From: an uncultured Mycoplasmatota bacterium
GTDB lineage: Bacteria; Bacillota_I; Bacilli_A; RF39; UBA660
NCBI GenBank assembly: GCA_947297555.1
Contig: CAMYTM010000022.1
Coordinates: 1 to 8,106 of the forward strand
DNA: 8,106 nucleotides
Reading direction: 5' to 3'
Each line of letters begins with the position of its first letter. Position 1 is the first letter of the stretch. The notes beneath the pieces were generated by a model. The model ran no database searches. It had not been told where the DNA came from and was given only the letters and a program-made list of their open reading frames with translations. Below, in pieces: positions 1-5,512 of the stretch. Position numbers and translations under genes: made by a program.

Positions 1-672
1 ACGATATACTATGGCTCTTGGATTATCCCATGAACGAAAAACTGCTTTTACGGCCCCCATTAATTGTTCTACGGGTTCTTGTGGAAACTCTTCTCCGTTC
101 ATATTTTCTTTATAGACATTTTTAAACTTTACAATCAATTCTTTTAAATCTTCGCTGGTAAGTTCAGTATCGTAATGAATTCCTTTGGCTTCTTTTACTT
201 CATCAATGATTTTTTCAAAATAACTTTTTGGAACCTCCATAACAACATCTGAATACATTTGAATAAATCTGCGATATGAATCATATGCAAATCTTGGATT
301 ATTCGTTTTAGCAGCAAATCCCTCTACTGCTTCATCATTCAAGCCTAAGTTTAAAATAGTATCCATCATACCTGGCATAGATGCACGAGCACCACTTCTT
401 ACAGATACTAAAAGTGGGTCATTATTGTCTCCAAACTTCTTTCCTTGTAACTCTTCTAATTTTTTTAAAGCCTCAAAAATTTGTTTTTTAATTTCTTCAC
501 TAATTTCTTTACCATCTTTATAGTAAGCCGTGCAAGCCTCTGTTGTAATGGTAAATCCATTAGGAACAGGTAAACCTAAATTAGCCATTTCTGCTAAGTT
601 AGCCCCTTTTCCTCCAAGTAGTTCACGCATACTTGCATTTCCTTCTTGGAACAAATACACATATTTTGCCAT
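1..672 (-). CDS. ppdK: Pyruvate, phosphate dikinase, N-terminal 224 residues (cut by window edge)
   Basis: This enzyme interconverts pyruvate, ATP and phosphate with phosphoenolpyruvate, AMP and pyrophosphate in the cytosol, and in many anaerobes it links glycolysis to pyrophosphate. The 224 visible codons cover about a quarter of the usual length of about 875 residues, all within the N-terminal ATP-grasp nucleotide-binding domain. The start [11 protein letters not shown] leads into [12 protein letters not shown], with Lys22, and [16 protein letters not shown], with Arg92. Both residues fall at the numbers known for ATP binding in the Clostridium symbiosum enzyme. The fragment ends in [13 protein letters not shown], another family-typical stretch. 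The ATG at 672 is fixed by an AAGGAGG ribosome site (679-685) six bases upstream. The gene has its own promoter about 30 bases upstream and is probably transcribed independently of its neighbours. The swivelling phosphohistidine and PEP-binding domains lie outside the window, so intactness cannot be judged. Confidence 0.96.
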   Translation of the reverse strand, partial: MAKYVYLFQEGNASMRELLGGKGANLAEMANLGLPVPNGFTITTEACTAYYKDGKEISEEIKKQIFEALKKLEELQGKKFGDNNDPLLVSVRSGARASMPGMMDTILNLGLNDEAVEGFAAKTNNPRFAYDSYRRFIQMYSDVVMEVPKSYFEKIIDEVKEAKGIHYDTELTSEDLKELIVKFKNVYKENMNGEEFPQEPVEQLMGAVKAVFRSWDNPRAIVYR

Positions 673-700
673 TTTCTTCCTCCTTTTAATGGTTTATTTT

Positions 701-729
701 ATTATAGCAACAGAAAAAAAATACGACAA
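701..729 (-). promoter_or_regulatory. Promoter of ppdK
   Basis: Read on the minus strand, TTGTCG (724-729) and a perfect TATAAT (701-706) are separated by exactly 17 bases. This sits 29 bases ahead of the ppdK start codon and is a good match to a housekeeping sigma-factor promoter. The -35 box and spacer lie inside the terminator-like hairpin at 714-746, so the end of the preceding unit and the start of ppdK share the same bases. Confidence 0.75.
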
Positions 730-746
730 CGAAAGTCCGTATTTTT
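714..746 (-). terminator. Rho-independent terminator after the unknown 202-residue frame
   Basis: On the minus strand AAAAATACG (738-746) pairs with CGTATTTTT (717-725) around a 12-base loop, and the T-run continues to eight bases (714-721). A GAC/GTC pairing can extend the stem into the loop with one bulged base. It begins about 55 bases after the 801-1409 frame ends. The stem is A/U-rich, so its strength is uncertain; the A-rich arm on the other side would give a U-tract on either strand. Confidence 0.6.
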
Positions 747-800
747 GACAAAAAATGTACAAATTACTTATGAATATTTTTAAAATTAATTCTGAATATC

Positions 801-1409
801 TCATTCTACTTCCTGTTTTAAATTTAGTTTTAATTCTTGAGAATAGTTTTCTAAACATTGAGCATCATTTTTGAAATCTGAAATCATTTTATTGAATTGT
901 TCTTGACGAAGAAGCAATTCTTCTTTTCTTTTTTCAAGAATTTCGATAACAGAAGTATTACCACAAACAGTAAGATAATCTCTTGTAATTGAACTAATAA
1001 CTTGAGATATACGTTGTCCACTTAAATTTATTTTGAAAAACAAATAATCTTCTTCATACCCAAGCATTTCCTCTGTGCACTCATAATGTGTTACCCTTGC
1101 CACTACATCAAAAACTTCTTTATTTATCTTGGATTCACTTATAGAAAACAATACAGGTGTAATAAAATAACTTTTAGATATATCATAAATCCTTTGATAG
1201 CCATCATTTCCTATAATGATTAGATTTTCGTAACTGGTTTTTTGGGGGAAATCCAAATGAGAATAAACTAATACAGGAAGTCCGTCTTTTATACAAAGGT
1301 GACAATAACCTGAATCATTTATTCTGGTTCTTACATCTTTATATTTGTATTCTACTAAAAAATCATTATTTCCACAACGAAATCCTTTTTTATTTTTTTC
1401 CAAAAACAT
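801..1409 (-). CDS. Unknown 202-residue protein with C-terminal coiled coil; possibly the 3' part of a broken gene
   Basis: I do not recognise this protein. It has no signal peptide or membrane segment, so it is probably cytosolic. Residues 1-150 look like a mixed alpha/beta domain with several cysteines (Cys12, a YCHLC pair at 36 and 39, Cys111, Cys149). Residues about 152-198 are rich in E, K, Q and L with heptad-like spacing, suggesting a long helix or coiled coil. The stop is TGA. The start is doubtful: no Shine-Dalgarno sequence lies at the usual distance before the ATG at 1409. The frame stays open upstream for 17 codons to the TAA that ends the 63-residue frame 1461-1652, which does have a good ribosome site. 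The two frames may therefore be halves of one gene interrupted by a stop, or this one may be translated by coupling. The reading frame is long enough to be real coding sequence, but function and start are unresolved. Confidence 0.65.
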   Translation of the reverse strand: MFLEKNKKGFRCGNNDFLVEYKYKDVRTRINDSGYCHLCIKDGLPVLVYSHLDFPQKTSYENLIIIGNDGYQRIYDISKSYFITPVLFSISESKINKEVFDVVARVTHYECTEEMLGYEEDYLFFKINLSGQRISQVISSITRDYLTVCGNTSVIEILEKRKEELLLRQEQFNKMISDFKNDAQCLENYSQELKLNLKQEVE

Positions 1410-1460
1410 TAGAAAAGTTTCAGCAGTTGGTATCCCATTCTCTTCTGTTAAAGAAGTACC

Positions 1461-1652
1461 TTAAACTTCACAATAATTTTCATTAACTAGTCCCAAACAT
1501 CGGTACTTTTTTTCACAATTTCCAACAATTTCTATAACCGTCGCCTCTGCAAGAGCAATTCCATTTTTAAATTCCAGTTTTGTTTCATCAACTGTTGCGC
1601 TTACAATTTCACCTCTTAAATAACCAACTTTATTTAATTTAATCTCTTTCAT
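1461..1652 (-). CDS. Unknown 63-residue protein, first frame of a possible interrupted gene
   Basis: This is a short unrecognised frame that starts MKEIKLNKVGYLRGE and is rich in valine, isoleucine, glutamate and lysine, consistent with a small beta-rich fold. There are no membrane segments. It carries two cysteines in its last third (NCEKKYRC) and one just before the stop (NYCEV). The ATG at 1652 is preceded by a GGGAGG ribosome site about six bases away and an extended -10 promoter, so initiation here is well supported. It ends with TAA at 1461-1463. The frame then stays open straight into the 202-residue frame 801-1409, which lacks its own ribosome site. It is either a genuine small protein or the N-terminal piece of a roughly 283-residue protein truncated by a nonsense change. 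Confidence 0.6.
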   Translation of the reverse strand: MKEIKLNKVGYLRGEIVSATVDETKLEFKNGIALAEATVIEIVGNCEKKYRCLGLVNENYCEV

Positions 1653-1660
1653 TCCAATCC
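1653..1660 (-). promoter_or_regulatory. Ribosome binding site of the 63-residue frame
   Basis: On the minus strand a GGGAGG purine run sits about six bases before the ATG at 1652. This is the only credible translation start in the 801-1652 block, which matters because the second frame there has none. Confidence 0.7.
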
Positions 1661-1681
1661 TCCCTTATAAAAAGTAAATAT

Positions 1682-1690
1682 AGTATAACA
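1682..1690 (-). promoter_or_regulatory. Extended -10 promoter of the 63-residue frame
   Basis: Minus-strand TGTTATACT (1682-1690) is an extended -10 element, TGn followed by TATACT, 29 bases before the start codon. I see no good -35 box 16 to 18 bases upstream, as is common for extended -10 promoters. The same TGTTA arrangement occurs before the acetyltransferase gene (TGTTAAAAT). Confidence 0.5.
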
Positions 1691-1747
1691 TGAGTTTAAC
1701 AAAAATACATCTTTTCTTTGTTATTCAAAATAAAAAAATATACAGAT

Positions 1748-2647
1748 TTATTCTCGATTATCTTTATGTGTCTCTAAATAAACTTGTCTTAGCCTTTCAT
1801 TGGAAACATGGGTATAAATTTGAGTTGTGGATAGACTTGAGTGTCCTAGTAGTTCTTGTACACTTCTTAAATCTGCACCATGATTTAACAGATGTGTTGC
1901 AAAGGTATGCCTTAGAGTATGTGGAGTTACATTGTTTTTAATAGCAACGAGTTTCATTATTTCATCAATAATTTGAGAAATCCGTCTTGTGGTTAATCTA
2001 CCACTTTCTTTGGATACAAATAAATATTCACTTTTTTTACCATCTAAAATAATTTCTCTATCTTTTAGGTATTTGTGTAAGGTATCTATTGTATATTCCC
2101 CATAAAATACTATTCTTTCCTTAGAACCTTTTCCAAGAACTTTAATACTCTTTTCTTTCTCGTTTATATCTTTTAATTTGACACTTGTAAGTTCTTCTAC
2201 ACGACATCCTGTATCGTAAAGCATTTCGATGATAAGTAAATCACGAGCGGTATAGATATTTTTTTTATAACCTTCTTGATTGGAAAAATTTAAAATCGTC
2301 TCCATATCTATTTCACTTACATAATTGGGAAGTTTATGTTCTAGTTTTGGATTTCTTATACTTGCAAATATATTTTTTGCTAATATTCCCTTGCTTACTA
2401 AATAGCGATAGAAACTTCGTATAGAACTGATATTTTTGGCAATACTTCTATTTTTATATTGCATCTTATCTAAGTATTTTAAATATTCTCTTATTTCATC
2501 TTTGTTAATTTTTAAATAAGAGATTTTATTATTTTCTAAAAATTCTTTATACTTGTATAATTCAATTCCATACGACTTAATCGTATTTTCACTATAATTT
2601 AATTCTACTTGTAAAGATTCTAAATAGTTTTTAATGTCTACTTCCAT
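1748..2647 (-). CDS. xerC: Tyrosine recombinase XerC (chromosome dimer resolution)
   Basis: This site-specific recombinase belongs to the Xer family, which resolves chromosome dimers at dif, normally as a XerC/XerD pair activated by FtsK. It has 299 residues, close to the family norm of about 300. Residues 1-100 form the SAM-like core-binding domain (YSENTIKSY, SSIRSFYRYL). Residues about 107-295 are the catalytic domain, with all active residues present: Arg149 in TGCRVEEL, Lys173 in LGKGSKER, His243 and Arg246 in HTLRHTFATHLL, His269 in LLGHSSLSTT and the nucleophile Tyr278 in IYTH. XerC is preferred over XerD because the gene lies downstream of topA, as in Bacillus (topA, trmFO, xerC/codV), although trmFO is absent here. 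The ATG overlaps the end of the 79-residue gene by 17 bases and has only a weak AGG ribosome site, suggesting translational coupling. Nothing suggests an integrase: there are no phage genes or att repeats. XerD or a single-recombinase Xer remains possible. Confidence 0.88.
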   Translation of the reverse strand: MEVDIKNYLESLQVELNYSENTIKSYGIELYKYKEFLENNKISYLKINKDEIREYLKYLDKMQYKNRSIAKNISSIRSFYRYLVSKGILAKNIFASIRNPKLEHKLPNYVSEIDMETILNFSNQEGYKKNIYTARDLLIIEMLYDTGCRVEELTSVKLKDINEKEKSIKVLGKGSKERIVFYGEYTIDTLHKYLKDREIILDGKKSEYLFVSKESGRLTTRRISQIIDEIMKLVAIKNNVTPHTLRHTFATHLLNHGADLRSVQELLGHSSLSTTQIYTHVSNERLRQVYLETHKDNRE

Positions 2648-2870
2648 AGTGGCCTAAATCTTCTGTTTCCTCATGTGTTTCTTTGTAATCATAAAGAGAT
2701 GCTCTGTTTTGTTTTCCATAACGCGCAAAGTATTTTTTCTCTGTTAATTCATACATTTGGTGCAACAATTTTTGTCTTTCTGTATTTATATCCTTATTTA
2801 TTTTCTTATTTTTTGGTCTGTTTTGTTCCCTGTCTTCTCTATCGTAACTTCCTTCACTAAAATATCCCAT
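2631..2870 (-). CDS. Small charged protein of unknown function, coupled to xerC
   Basis: I do not recognise this 79-residue protein. It is highly charged and hydrophilic: residues 8-30 are Arg/Lys/Glu/Asp/Asn-rich and probably disordered, residues about 30-50 (ERQKLLHQMYELTEKKYFARYG) probably form a helix, and the tail is acidic then His-rich (HEETEDLGHYGSRH). There is no membrane segment or cysteine. Support for its being real comes from an AAGGTAGGTG ribosome site (2878-2887) seven bases before the ATG, a promoter in front, and a 17-base overlap with the xerC start, which is typical of coupled genes. Position suggests a link with xerC, but no function can be inferred from the residues. Confidence 0.65.
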   Translation of the reverse strand: MGYFSEGSYDREDREQNRPKNKKINKDINTERQKLLHQMYELTEKKYFARYGKQNRASLYDYKETHEETEDLGHYGSRH

Positions 2871-2895
2871 ATTCTGACACCTACCTTATATAATT

Positions 2896-2924
2896 ATTAT
2901 GTTCTAAAAACATGAAAAAAGCAA
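2896..2924 (-). promoter_or_regulatory. Promoter of the 79-residue gene and xerC
   Basis: Minus-strand TTGCTT (2919-2924) and CATAAT (2896-2901) are 17 bases apart, and the -10 box lies 25 bases before the ATG at 2870. The -35 box overlaps the right arm and U-tract of the acetyltransferase terminator. It is a moderate match to consensus. Confidence 0.5.
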
Positions 2925-2940
2925 GAGACTTTGCTCTTCC
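2915..2940 (-). terminator. Terminator after the acetyltransferase gene
   Basis: On the minus strand AAGAG (2934-2938) pairs with CTCTT (2923-2927) across a six-base loop, followed by GC and six T (2915-2920). The stem is short; beyond one mismatch a G-C pair may extend it. It lies 17 bases past the acetyltransferase stop. The same hairpin recurs at the topA end. Confidence 0.6.
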
Positions 2941-2946
2941 TTTTCA
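2915..2946 (-). repeat. 32-base repeat, copy 1 (terminator with -35 box)
   Basis: This copy matches 3457-3488 over 32 bases with one difference (position 2933 against 3475). It contains the hairpin, the T-run and the TTGCTT -35 candidate. Unlike copy 2 it is wholly outside coding sequence. Confidence 0.85.
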
Positions 2947-2956
2947 ATAATAATAT

Positions 2957-3409
2957 TTATCTCTTTATTAAACTTTTTGTTAAACAATTATCTCCTAAAA
3001 AAATTTCAAATCCATTCTTTATATAAAATCTAGTGGAATTTTCATTTAAAGAACAAACTTCTATTTTTTCTAAATATGGAAAATCATTTGCTATATCTTT
3101 TAATGATTGGTTCAGTAGAATTGTTCCTAAGCCATTAGAACGTCTGGGTGCCGCAATTTCTATATTATCTAGTCTTAAAATTTTATCATCAGTAGGAATA
3201 TAATAACGTGCATATCCTACTAAGATTTGACGATTTTCGATTCCATAAAAACGATATAGGCCATTTTCAACTAATGCCAAAATATTTTGACTATTAGCAT
3301 TATCTCGATTATCTTCATATAACATTGGAATATAAGAAATAAAAGAGAATACATCGTTTAAACAATTAAAACTTGATAAAGTAATACTATTTTCATAGAT
3401 AGAAAACAT
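2957..3409 (-). CDS. GNAT-family N-acetyltransferase, substrate unknown
   Basis: This 150-residue cytosolic protein has the GNAT fold, which transfers an acyl group, usually acetyl, from CoA to an amine. The acetyl-CoA pyrophosphate-binding loop is visible as RRSNGLGTILL (residues 89-99; Arg90, Gly93 and Gly95 of the R-x-x-G-x-G motif) on the strand-loop-helix starting LDNIEIAAP. The C-terminal motif is NENSTRFYIKNGFEIF (122-137), the usual N-x-x-x-x-x-F-Y-x-x-x-G-F pattern. The N-terminal 60 residues are unlike anything I recognise, so I cannot give a substrate. The ATG at 3409 follows a strong AAAGGAGGGGG ribosome site. The gene has its own promoter and terminator, making it a single-gene unit between topA and the xerC pair, where trmFO sits in Bacillus. 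Confidence 0.85.
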   Translation of the reverse strand: MFSIYENSITLSSFNCLNDVFSFISYIPMLYEDNRDNANSQNILALVENGLYRFYGIENRQILVGYARYYIPTDDKILRLDNIEIAAPRRSNGLGTILLNQSLKDIANDFPYLEKIEVCSLNENSTRFYIKNGFEIFLGDNCLTKSLIKR

Positions 3410-3438
3410 AATATATAACCCCCTCCTTTTGTTTTATT

Positions 3439-3466
3439 ATTTTAACATTTATAGAAAAAAAAGCAA
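3439..3466 (-). promoter_or_regulatory. Promoter of the acetyltransferase gene
   Basis: Minus-strand TTGCTT (3461-3466) and TAAAAT (3439-3444) are 16 bases apart. The -10 is extended by TGT (3445-3447) and is 29 bases before the start codon. The -35 box overlaps the tail of the topA terminator, as at the next junction. Confidence 0.55.
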
Positions 3467-3482
3467 GAGACTTTACTCTTCC
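3455..3482 (-). terminator. Terminator overlapping the topA stop codon
   Basis: On the minus strand AAGAG (3476-3480) pairs with CTCTT (3465-3469), followed by GC and eight T (3455-3462). The left arm encodes the last Glu codons of topA and its TAA stop (3473-3475) begins the loop, so terminating ribosomes would cover the hairpin. The stem is short, and read-through into the acetyltransferase gene is likely. Confidence 0.55.
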
Positions 3483-3488
3483 TTTTCA
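3457..3488 (-). repeat. 32-base repeat, copy 2 (topA 3' end, terminator and -35 box)
   Basis: This is the partner of 2915-2946 with a single difference. The differing base creates the topA TAA stop here, where the other copy would read CAA. Confidence 0.85.
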
Positions 3489-5500
3489 TAATCACAATTT
3501 GAACAAACCACTTTATCTTTTTTCTCAATTAACAAATTTTCACATTTTGGACATTTTTCTCCTGTTGGCTTATACCAAGAAGCAAAATCACATTTTGGGT
3601 AATTTGAACATCCATAGAAAAATTTCCCTTTACGAGTTCTTTTTTCTACAATTTTTCCCTCGCATTTCGGACAGTCTACAAGTTCCTCCATTTTTCTTTC
3701 TTCTTTTTTGATATATTTGCAAGTAGGATAGTTAGAACAAGCCGTAAATTTTCCATATTTTCCATTACGGATAACTAAATCACTTCCACATTCAGGACAT
3801 ATTTCTCCAGTTTTTTCGGCTTCTTTTTTCTCCATTTTGTCAAATGCTTCTTCCACACATGGTTCGAATTTATTATAGAATTCTTTTAAGACTTTTACGT
3901 TATCTGCTTCACTTTCAGCAATTTTATCTAAATCCGTTTCCATGGCACTTGTGTATTCAACATTTACAATATCGCTAAAGAATTCTTGTAGTTTGTCAGT
4001 TGTTTCTATTCCAATTTCCGTAGGAAGCATTTTTTTATCTTCTATTTTAACATATCCTCGTTCTTTAATGGTTGCAACTATCGTAGCATAGGTACTAGGT
4101 CTTCCTATTCCTAAGTTTTCCATTTCTTTAATTAAACTACTTTCTGTATATCTTGGCAATGGTTTTGTAAAGTGTTGTTCCTTTAATATTTTGTTTGCAA
4201 TAATCGTATTGCTTTTATAATTTTTAAAATCTGGCAAAATCGTATCTTTTTGTTCTTCATAAGACGCATAGACTTTTAAATATCCATCAAATTTTAAAAC
4301 GCTTCCTGTTGTCTTAAAGGTATATCCATTATTTTCTAAAATAACAGAAGTAGTTAAGAAGTTAGCATTAGCCATTAAAGAAGCCAAAGCACGTACATAA
4401 ATTAAATTGTACAATTTATATTCATCTGGCGTTAAGTACTTTTTCATAGACTCTGGTGTACGCATAATACTTGTGGGACGAATACCTTCATGGGCATCTT
4501 GCATAGTTTTATCCTTTTTGCCTGCTTTTACACTTCCAATGTAATTAGCACCAAAGTTTTTCTTAATATATTCATAGGTTTCTGAAACAAATGTTGGAGA
4601 TACACGCTCTGAGTCTGTACGCATATATGTGATAAGTCCAACAGTTTCACTTCCAATATCAATTCCTTCGTATAATTTTTGGGCAACACGCATGGTTTTA
4701 GATGGCGCAAAGTTTATACGATTTGCAGCCATTCTTTGCATTGTAGATGTTTTAAAAACGGGCTTTGCACTTTTTGCTGTATCTGTCTGTTTTACATCTT
4801 CTAGTTTAAAAGCATTGGATAGTTGATCTAATATTTCTTGTGCTTCTACTTCGCTACCAATTTCCACCTTTTTTCCATGGTATTTTTCTAAGTCTGCAGT
4901 GAAGTCTTTAAAATCAGCGTGAATAGTCCAATATTCAACTGGTACAAACGCGCCTATTTCACGTTCACGATCCACAATTAATTTTAAGGCAACGCTTTGC
5001 ACACGTCCAGCACTTTTTCCTCCTGTTTTAGATTGCATTAATTTGCTCAATCTAAACCCAATTATTCTATCTAAAATTCTTCGCGTTTCTTGGCTTTTTA
5101 CTAAGTTTTCGTCAATTTTACGTGGATGATTAATAGCATCTATAACGACATCTTTAGTAATTTCGTTAAAAACAACACGACTGTAATTATCATAAATATC
5201 AAGTGTATCCTTTAAATGCCAAGAAATGGCTTCTCCTTCGCGGTCTGGGTCAGTGGCAAGATAGACAAATTCACTATCTTTTACATCTTTTTTCAAAGCA
5301 TTAATATCTTTCGATTTTCCTTTGATAGGAATATAGTTTGGCTCAAAGTTATTTTCTACGTCTACCCCTAATCCAAACTTACCACTTGTTGCTAAATCAC
5401 GAATATGACCCTTGCTTGAAACTACTTTATAATCACTGCCTAAATATTTTTCAATAGTTTTGCTTTTCGCAGGCGATTCTACGATGACTAATTTTTTCAT
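3473..5500 (-). CDS. topA: DNA topoisomerase I (type IA)
   Basis: This enzyme relaxes negative supercoils by cutting one DNA strand and passing the other through. It has 675 residues, close to the roughly 690 of Bacillus TopA. The Toprim domain comes first: Glu8 in IVESPAKSKTIEKYLG, GHIRDL at 31-36, and the metal-binding TDPDREGE with Asp84, Asp86 and Glu88. The cleavage domain holds the nucleophile Tyr292 in ITYMRTDS, with Arg294. HEGIRPT (337-343) and GIGRPSTYA are also family-typical. Three C-terminal four-cysteine zinc ribbons follow: Cys568/571/588/594, Cys610/613/631/637 and Cys650/653/666/669. The third is shorter and slightly degenerate in spacing. The ATG at 5500 comes 12 bases after the stop of the sulfatase-fold gene, with an AAAGGGA ribosome site in the gap, so the two genes are co-transcribed. 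The 3' end is embedded in the terminator repeat. Confidence 0.98.
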   Translation of the reverse strand: MKKLVIVESPAKSKTIEKYLGSDYKVVSSKGHIRDLATSGKFGLGVDVENNFEPNYIPIKGKSKDINALKKDVKDSEFVYLATDPDREGEAISWHLKDTLDIYDNYSRVVFNEITKDVVIDAINHPRKIDENLVKSQETRRILDRIIGFRLSKLMQSKTGGKSAGRVQSVALKLIVDREREIGAFVPVEYWTIHADFKDFTADLEKYHGKKVEIGSEVEAQEILDQLSNAFKLEDVKQTDTAKSAKPVFKTSTMQRMAANRINFAPSKTMRVAQKLYEGIDIGSETVGLITYMRTDSERVSPTFVSETYEYIKKNFGANYIGSVKAGKKDKTMQDAHEGIRPTSIMRTPESMKKYLTPDEYKLYNLIYVRALASLMANANFLTTSVILENNGYTFKTTGSVLKFDGYLKVYASYEEQKDTILPDFKNYKSNTIIANKILKEQHFTKPLPRYTESSLIKEMENLGIGRPSTYATIVATIKERGYVKIEDKKMLPTEIGIETTDKLQEFFSDIVNVEYTSAMETDLDKIAESEADNVKVLKEFYNKFEPCVEEAFDKMEKKEAEKTGEICPECGSDLVIRNGKYGKFTACSNYPTCKYIKKEERKMEELVDCPKCEGKIVEKRTRKGKFFYGCSNYPKCDFASWYKPTGEKCPKCENLLIEKKDKVVCSNCDYEKEE

Positions 5501-5512
5501 ATATTTCCCTTT

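Noticed and set aside
530..748. Plus-strand frame of 72 codons opposite the ppdK start
   Set aside because: It is antisense to well-conserved PPDK sequence and to the ppdK promoter region, with no ribosome site.
801..803. TGA read as tryptophan (Mycoplasma-type code)
   Set aside because: The large genes use TGG for Trp and contain no in-frame TGA. Reading this TGA as Trp would add only a few residues before a TAA.
1690..1941. Open frame of 83 codons on the plus strand
   Set aside because: It runs antisense to the xerC catalytic region, resembles no protein family and has no ribosome site; it is a shadow of the real gene.
1748..2647. Recombinase as a mobile-element integrase
   Set aside because: Length, motifs and position near topA fit housekeeping XerC, and there are no direct repeats, tRNA gene or phage genes nearby.
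2675..2860. Plus-strand frame of 61 codons opposite the small charged gene
   Set aside because: It is Phe/Leu/Tyr-rich because it is antisense to a Lys/Glu-rich frame. The minus-strand frame has the promoter, ribosome site and coupling to xerC.
2899..2913. Inverted repeat ATGTT-CTAAA-AACAT overlapping the -10 box of the 79-residue gene
   Set aside because: Five-base arms in AT-rich DNA are expected by chance, and it resembles no operator I know.
3499..3711. Short plus-strand frame within topA, with others at 4528-4710 (minus), 4629-4826 (plus) and 6464-6646 (plus)
   Set aside because: All lie inside the topA or membrane-enzyme coding regions in other frames, with no initiation signals or recognisable protein.
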